A DNA stretch of 64,000 nt, taken from positions 41,148,677-41,212,676 of the forward strand of contig NC_041018.1 of the NCBI RefSeq assembly GCF_004193775.1, written 5' to 3'. Both the position numbers and the translations under genes were made by a program. Shown in pieces: positions 60,201 to 64,000 of the stretch. Origin of the DNA: Glycine soja (taxonomy: Eukaryota > Streptophyta > Magnoliopsida > Fabales > Fabaceae). Each line of letters opens with the position of its first letter. Positions within the stretch are counted from its first letter, which is position 1. Below the pieces are notes generated by a model. The model searched no databases, had not been told where the DNA came from, and worked only from the letters and a program-made list of their open reading frames with translations.

Positions 60201-61287
60201 TGTTAAGTCCAAAGACTTTTATGTCTTAAAGATGAATCGTGACTTCTAATTAATTTTGATTAAATGCAAATAAATATAAATGGTAAAAGTTGTGTTTGAT
60301 GTGTTATCAGATCATCATGATTTGTATATTTGCGTTTGTATATTCAAAAAAATATATTCATTAGACTATCTAGCATAACAATTAAGTAGTGCATTTAAGA
60401 TAGTCATTTTATACTTTGTGTTTGGGATTCTTTCATGCAGAAAATATTTTCCTAAGATCTGTGAAAGTCCTATGAAGAATAAATGGAGTCCACAGTCTGG
60501 AAGACGCTAAATCTCATCCAAAGGCACCCTCTGTTGTTGCAAACTTGCTATGATGAAAGAAATGATTTTATTGCTGTGAAGTACAAGACATGCTAGCCTA
60601 TCAACATGGACTTACATGAATAAGTGACATGTATCTAATGCAAGCATTAAATACTCCAACAAACTCAAGACTTACGAAGAACAATTAAAAGAATCCAACC
60701 GTTGTGAGACAACGGATACTTGAAGATGAAGGTTATATATAAAATAAGGTTTGAAGAAACAAGACATGAATAATCTACGTGAACATATTATATTATTTCA
60801 TTCTTTCTTGAATTTTTTTTTGTAAACCTTTGTATAAATACTAAGTTCATAAAAATTTGTATACCTTGAGAAAAAAAGACTAAAAATATTGAGTGATTTA
60901 TCTATTTATAAGACAATCACAACTTAGTCAATGTACAAACTATCAACATATCTTGTTAATTTGTTTAGAGACAGTGGTGACTTGGTAGGATAAAGAATAA
61001 TAGGTTTAAAACAAGCTTATGGTAGAGCTAGAAGTGATAGTAAAAAATAATTGTAACTTTGATAAGTTAGTGAAAACTTGGTGGGTTGCCAAGAATTGGA
61101 TGTAGTCTTGGGTTTGAGACGAATCAGTATAATTCTTTATGTGATTCCTTTCATTGTTTTAACTGACAAAGCGTTTGAATCTGCTTTCAGATCTTATATC
61201 CTGTTTTGTTTTTCTCATCGTCTGACAGAGTCTCTATCAAAACTTTCTTCGTTTGTTTTTAGGTTTATCTATATTAGACGATAAACA
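60201..61287 (+). mobile_element. possible solo LTR of a Copia-type element
   Basis: The interval starts TGTTAAGTCCAAAG and could end in ...CA near 61286. It has a TATAAATA box near 60833-60840 and, further in, phrases such as GAAAACTTGGTGGGTTGCCA that I associate with legume Copia LTRs. No primer-binding site, polypurine tract or 5-bp target duplication was found, so the identity and borders are weakly supported. Confidence 0.3.
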
Positions 61288-61922
61288 TGTTTCCATCTTA
61301 GAAAAAAAAATTTAAATTTCTAGAAACATAATTCAACTTCTTTTCTTATGTTATTTGTTTCTACAATAATGAATTCATAAGAGAAGGCAAATAACGAATC
61401 ATACAAGAACTTTATCTTCATTATGTAAATTTGTACTTATCGTAGCATAAATTTTTTGAATTAATTTTATATTTTTCTTTTAATATTTTACTTTAATTTT
61501 TAAATAATTGCTATCTAAGCATATACTTTATCCACATTAGCAATTATATTACATTAAAATTTCGTACATGTATGGAAAGAAAAAAATTATATATTTTTTT
61601 CTTATTAAGTTTGAAGAGAAGATAGAAAAGAGGAGAGAAAATTTTCTTTAAAAAACACATTTAAAAAAAAAATCATTCTCGCTTCAATTCAAATTTTTAA
61701 CTTCTTTTTCTTTTTTTTTCTTATTATTTTTTCTTCACAATTCCAAACACAATAAAGATTGATTAGTCTAAGTTGGAGCTCTTTCTTGTTCTAGATTAAT
61801 TTTAACATAGCTAGTTCTTTGAGCATGTACAATACACGAATATACTTTTATTTTTTATTATTAAAATTTATAATAAAAAATTTATATTGTGATATAAGCT
61901 TAAATAAAAAATTCCAAACAAG

Positions 61923-61923
<1 letters not shown>

Positions 61924-61978
<55 letters not shown>
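61924..61978. repeat. long (TA)n microsatellite
   Basis: About 27 uninterrupted TA units; a 77-codon frame across it is only repeat translation. Confidence 0.95.
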
Positions 61979-61981
<3 letters not shown>

Positions 61982-62379
61982 AATTTTCATTCATGTATGA
62001 AAAACATATACTTACTACCTCAAATAAACAAATTTATCTACATCTTATTTGATGTATTTAAATAATTACAATAAATATAATGATATTATTGTTTTATTAT
62101 TAAATCATTATTCTTATAATATTTTTAAATGGGGAGAAATCAACTTACCCCAAAAGTAACTCTTTTAGAGTTACTTCACATTTTCATCATTTATTTTCTT
62201 GAAATCTAAAGATAAGAGTGACTTATATAAGAAAAATGATTTCAAAGGGTTGGATTCTCATCTCTAAAATTTACTAACTTGGCAATTTAGAAAGGATTTT
62301 GCCCACCATCAATGAGCTGTCATTTTGTTATTAACATCATATTACTTCTTTATATGATTTTATTTACATTATGAATTTT

Positions 62380-62950
62380 GTTCTTTTTAGGCAAACGAAT
62401 GGGTTCCAAATTGTGATGAAGAATGAAAGCCTAAGGTTGGACAACTAGTTGATACGTTGGAGGAAGGGTAACAATTTTACAAAAAAAAAAACATAAAGTT
62501 GGATTTAATGTGTGTTGTTCATCGGAAACTAGAGATAAAAAAAGGTAGGTTTGAAGTGAAGTATTTTGTTTGCTTGAAAGAAAGGTTACAAACCCAACAA
62601 GACAAAAGAGGTAGAGCAAAGTGAATCAACTATTAAGTCTAGAAGAAGGAGTCTTACAAGAAAAGGATGCAATGCAAAGGTTGTCTTCAAACTGGTAGAA
62701 GAAGGTAAATATGAGCTTATTTGATGATTTTTGCACCATTTATTGGCATAAACCACCCTAGGCAGTGTGTTACTTTTGGTGCAGGATTTTTAGCAGATGA
62801 AAAAAATTCATTCATTTGTATGGTTGTTTGAAAAGTTTTTGGAAGCAATGGGAGGACATGAGCCAACTCTTACAATAATAGATCAAGAACCTGTCATGAA
62901 AGTTGCCATAGAAAAGATATTTAATGCTCATAGATTTTGCATGTGATTTA
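62380..62950 (+). pseudogene. FAR1-related (MULE-derived) protein relic
   Basis: Translated pieces in shifting frames match the FAR1/FHY3 family, plant proteins derived from Mutator-like transposases. First comes a DNA-binding FAR1 domain (KVGFNVCCSSETRDKK, FEVKYFVCLKERLQT, RKGCNAKVVFKLVEEGKYEL-like). Then, after loss of the middle, the transposase part (CVTFGAGFLADEKNSF, FLEAMGGHEPTLTIIDQEPV, MKVAIEKIFNAHRFCM). Several frameshifts and stops and the deletion between the two domains make it a clear pseudogene. A short direct repeat (TGTGATTTAAAATTC) follows at about 62943 and 62990. Confidence 0.8.
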
Positions 62951-63162
62951 AAATTCCTTCTCATGAGCCTGACATGAGCCAACTATTTTTTGTGATTTAA
63001 AATTCGTTCTCTCTTCTAATGTTGCGTTACAGGATGAAAACTCATGAGAACTTTCCAAATTTGTAAGTTGCAGAAAATGAGAATTTGACCATTTCAAATA
63101 GTTTTTCTTATCTTCGGTATGAGCAAATTAAATTTTGAAACCTCCAGCAAAAGTAAAAACAC

Positions 63163-63188
63163 TACAATAAAAATTTGAAATTACAAGT
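63163..63188 (+). mobile_element. possible CACTA transposon terminus
   Basis: CACTACAATAAAAATTTG has the form of a plant CACTA (En/Spm) terminal inverted repeat. The partner end (TTGTAGTG on the plus strand) was not found before the end of the window, so the call rests on one short motif. Confidence 0.3.
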
Positions 63189-63204
63189 CGGTGGGTATCT
63201 TACG

Positions 63205-63411
63205 GGTGAATCCATGTCATGTTGCACGTCGAGGAGTCCATCACTGCGGTACACAATTTCGTCAAGCGAGTAGGTTTCTAGCGTTGGAGGGGACATACTT
63301 CGCTGTGAAGTCGTTCTCCGCCACGTGGTGGCGGCGGGCCTCGTCCTTGATGTTCAGCGGCGAAGAAACATGGGATGGTTGTTGGTGGTGACGTGTGAGG
63401 AGGTGCACGTG
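63205..63411 (-). pseudogene. threonine synthase fragment, frameshifted
   Basis: Threonine synthase makes threonine from O-phosphohomoserine in plastids. On the minus strand from 63357 one frame reads LNIKDEARRHHVAENDFTAK then YVPSNA, and another, starting at 63278, reads ETYSLDEIVYRSDGLLDVQH then DMDS. Together they match the N-terminal part of plant threonine synthases (N-I-x-D-E-A-R-R, A-K-Y-V-P-F-N-A, Y-S-L-D-E-I-V-Y-R-S-x-x-G-G-L-L-D-V-Q-H-D-M). A small deletion between them shifts the frame, and an S-G pair is missing. An in-frame extension runs up to 63411. Similarity stops abruptly on both sides. The fragment is much GC-richer than its surroundings. It is not functional. Confidence 0.8.
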
Positions 63412-64000
63412 TAATTTTAATTAGTAATTAAATCTGGACCTTCTATTTTGATCTAAGGGTTATTATTTAATTTTCTCACCTCTCATAATAAAACACTCAT
63501 CTCACTTGATATGCCCCCTATATATATATATTAACATTTCCATGCATCAAATATATATTTACTAATGCAAATAAACATTTATAAACATCTTATTAGTATT
63601 AGTGATAATTTCTATGCATACTTGCTTTTTGCACTTAAATTTCATAGCAATTATTTTATTTCTTCTCTTTTAATGCTTTTGATCCCAATAAAGTAGGATT
63701 TAGTGTCTTTTGAGGTTTTTAGTTTAATGAAGTTCATTTTAGTGAACTCATTAATTTTGGTTGTCTTTTGTAGAGTTTTAATTTGGTGCACCAAATAATG
63801 GAATTGGAGAAGTTGAAGTAACTAGCATAGTGAGTTGGGAGTCGCTTATGGCAAGCAATAACAACAAGAAAGGCCACATGGCAAGCATTTGTAGGTTGTT
63901 GGGACAGATCTAAAGCTTGGTGCACGCTTAATCCATTGTTCCCGTTGCATTATATATTTGGGCTAAGCATGCACCCTAGGCTCTGCCCTCAACTACTTAA
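63412..64000. other. intergenic DNA, no gene seen
   Basis: AT-rich DNA up to the window end with no recognised family on either strand. Confidence 0.6.

Larger units (their letters stand above)
58136..62379. other. intergenic DNA, possible LTR debris
   Basis: About 4.2 kb with no recognised gene. It includes a GT tract (59968-59990), a stretch at about 60201-61287 that looks like a retrotransposon LTR, and a long TA tract (61924-61978). Confidence 0.55.

Noticed and set aside
61819..62052. 77-codon frame with an alternating I-Y run
   Set aside because: It is only the translation of the (TA)n tract.
1..64000. search for CRISPR arrays, operons, phage or bacterial defence systems
   Set aside because: The DNA is plant nuclear; none of the repeats has regular spacers, and the genes are intron-bearing and unlinked in function.

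Overview
The window is nuclear DNA of a flowering plant. It is very AT-rich between genes, its genes carry many short GT-AG introns, and the predicted proteins belong to plant families: a GH35 beta-galactosidase, thioredoxin h, an A-2 DREB factor and an organellar Obg GTPase. Small elements whose termini resemble repeats common in legumes (a SINE ending in a tgccctttt tail, GGATTCTCTGCA-type miniature elements) point to a legume, possibly Glycine. The species is an inference from memory of repeat types and was not tested.

Six intact protein-coding genes could be built exon by exon with every phase closing. They are a beta-galactosidase (16254-22039, +, 18 exons, 732 aa); thioredoxin h (22615-24465, -, 3 exons, 123 aa), tail to tail with it; a small LisH-CTLH-CRA protein (32439-34815, +, 7 exons, 229 aa); tRNA 2'-phosphotransferase Tpt1 (36014-41275, -, 8 exons, 254 or 293 aa), tail to tail with the previous gene; an organellar Obg GTPase (45613-49960, +, 10 exons, 483 aa); and a single-exon DREB2 transcription factor (52338-53201, +, 287 aa). 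They act in cell-wall galactan turnover, redox control, protein turnover or scaffolding, tRNA splicing, organelle ribosome assembly and stress transcription. They look like ordinary neighbours rather than one pathway.

The first 16 kb and most of 24.5-32.4, 41.3-45.6 and 53.2-64 kb hold no intact gene that I can recognise. They carry transposon relics: a Stowaway MITE, a LINE RNase H relic split by a hAT-like element with a near-perfect 8-bp target duplication, a LINE zinc-knuckle relic, a FAR1/MULE relic, a Ty3-gypsy tail inside a Tpt1 intron, a SINE and a MITE inside Obg introns, and a Mutator-like MITE with a 10-bp target duplication. They also carry microsatellites, locally duplicated segments, a frameshifted threonine synthase fragment next to a possible CACTA terminus (63.2-63.4 kb), and an unidentified coding-like fragment at 27.8 kb.

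I see no new multi-gene system. The most interesting items are the nested insertion, the threonine synthase fragment, the pure CAG tract inside the Obg fold, the two possible Tpt1 starts, and the short ORF whose stop overlaps the Obg start codon.
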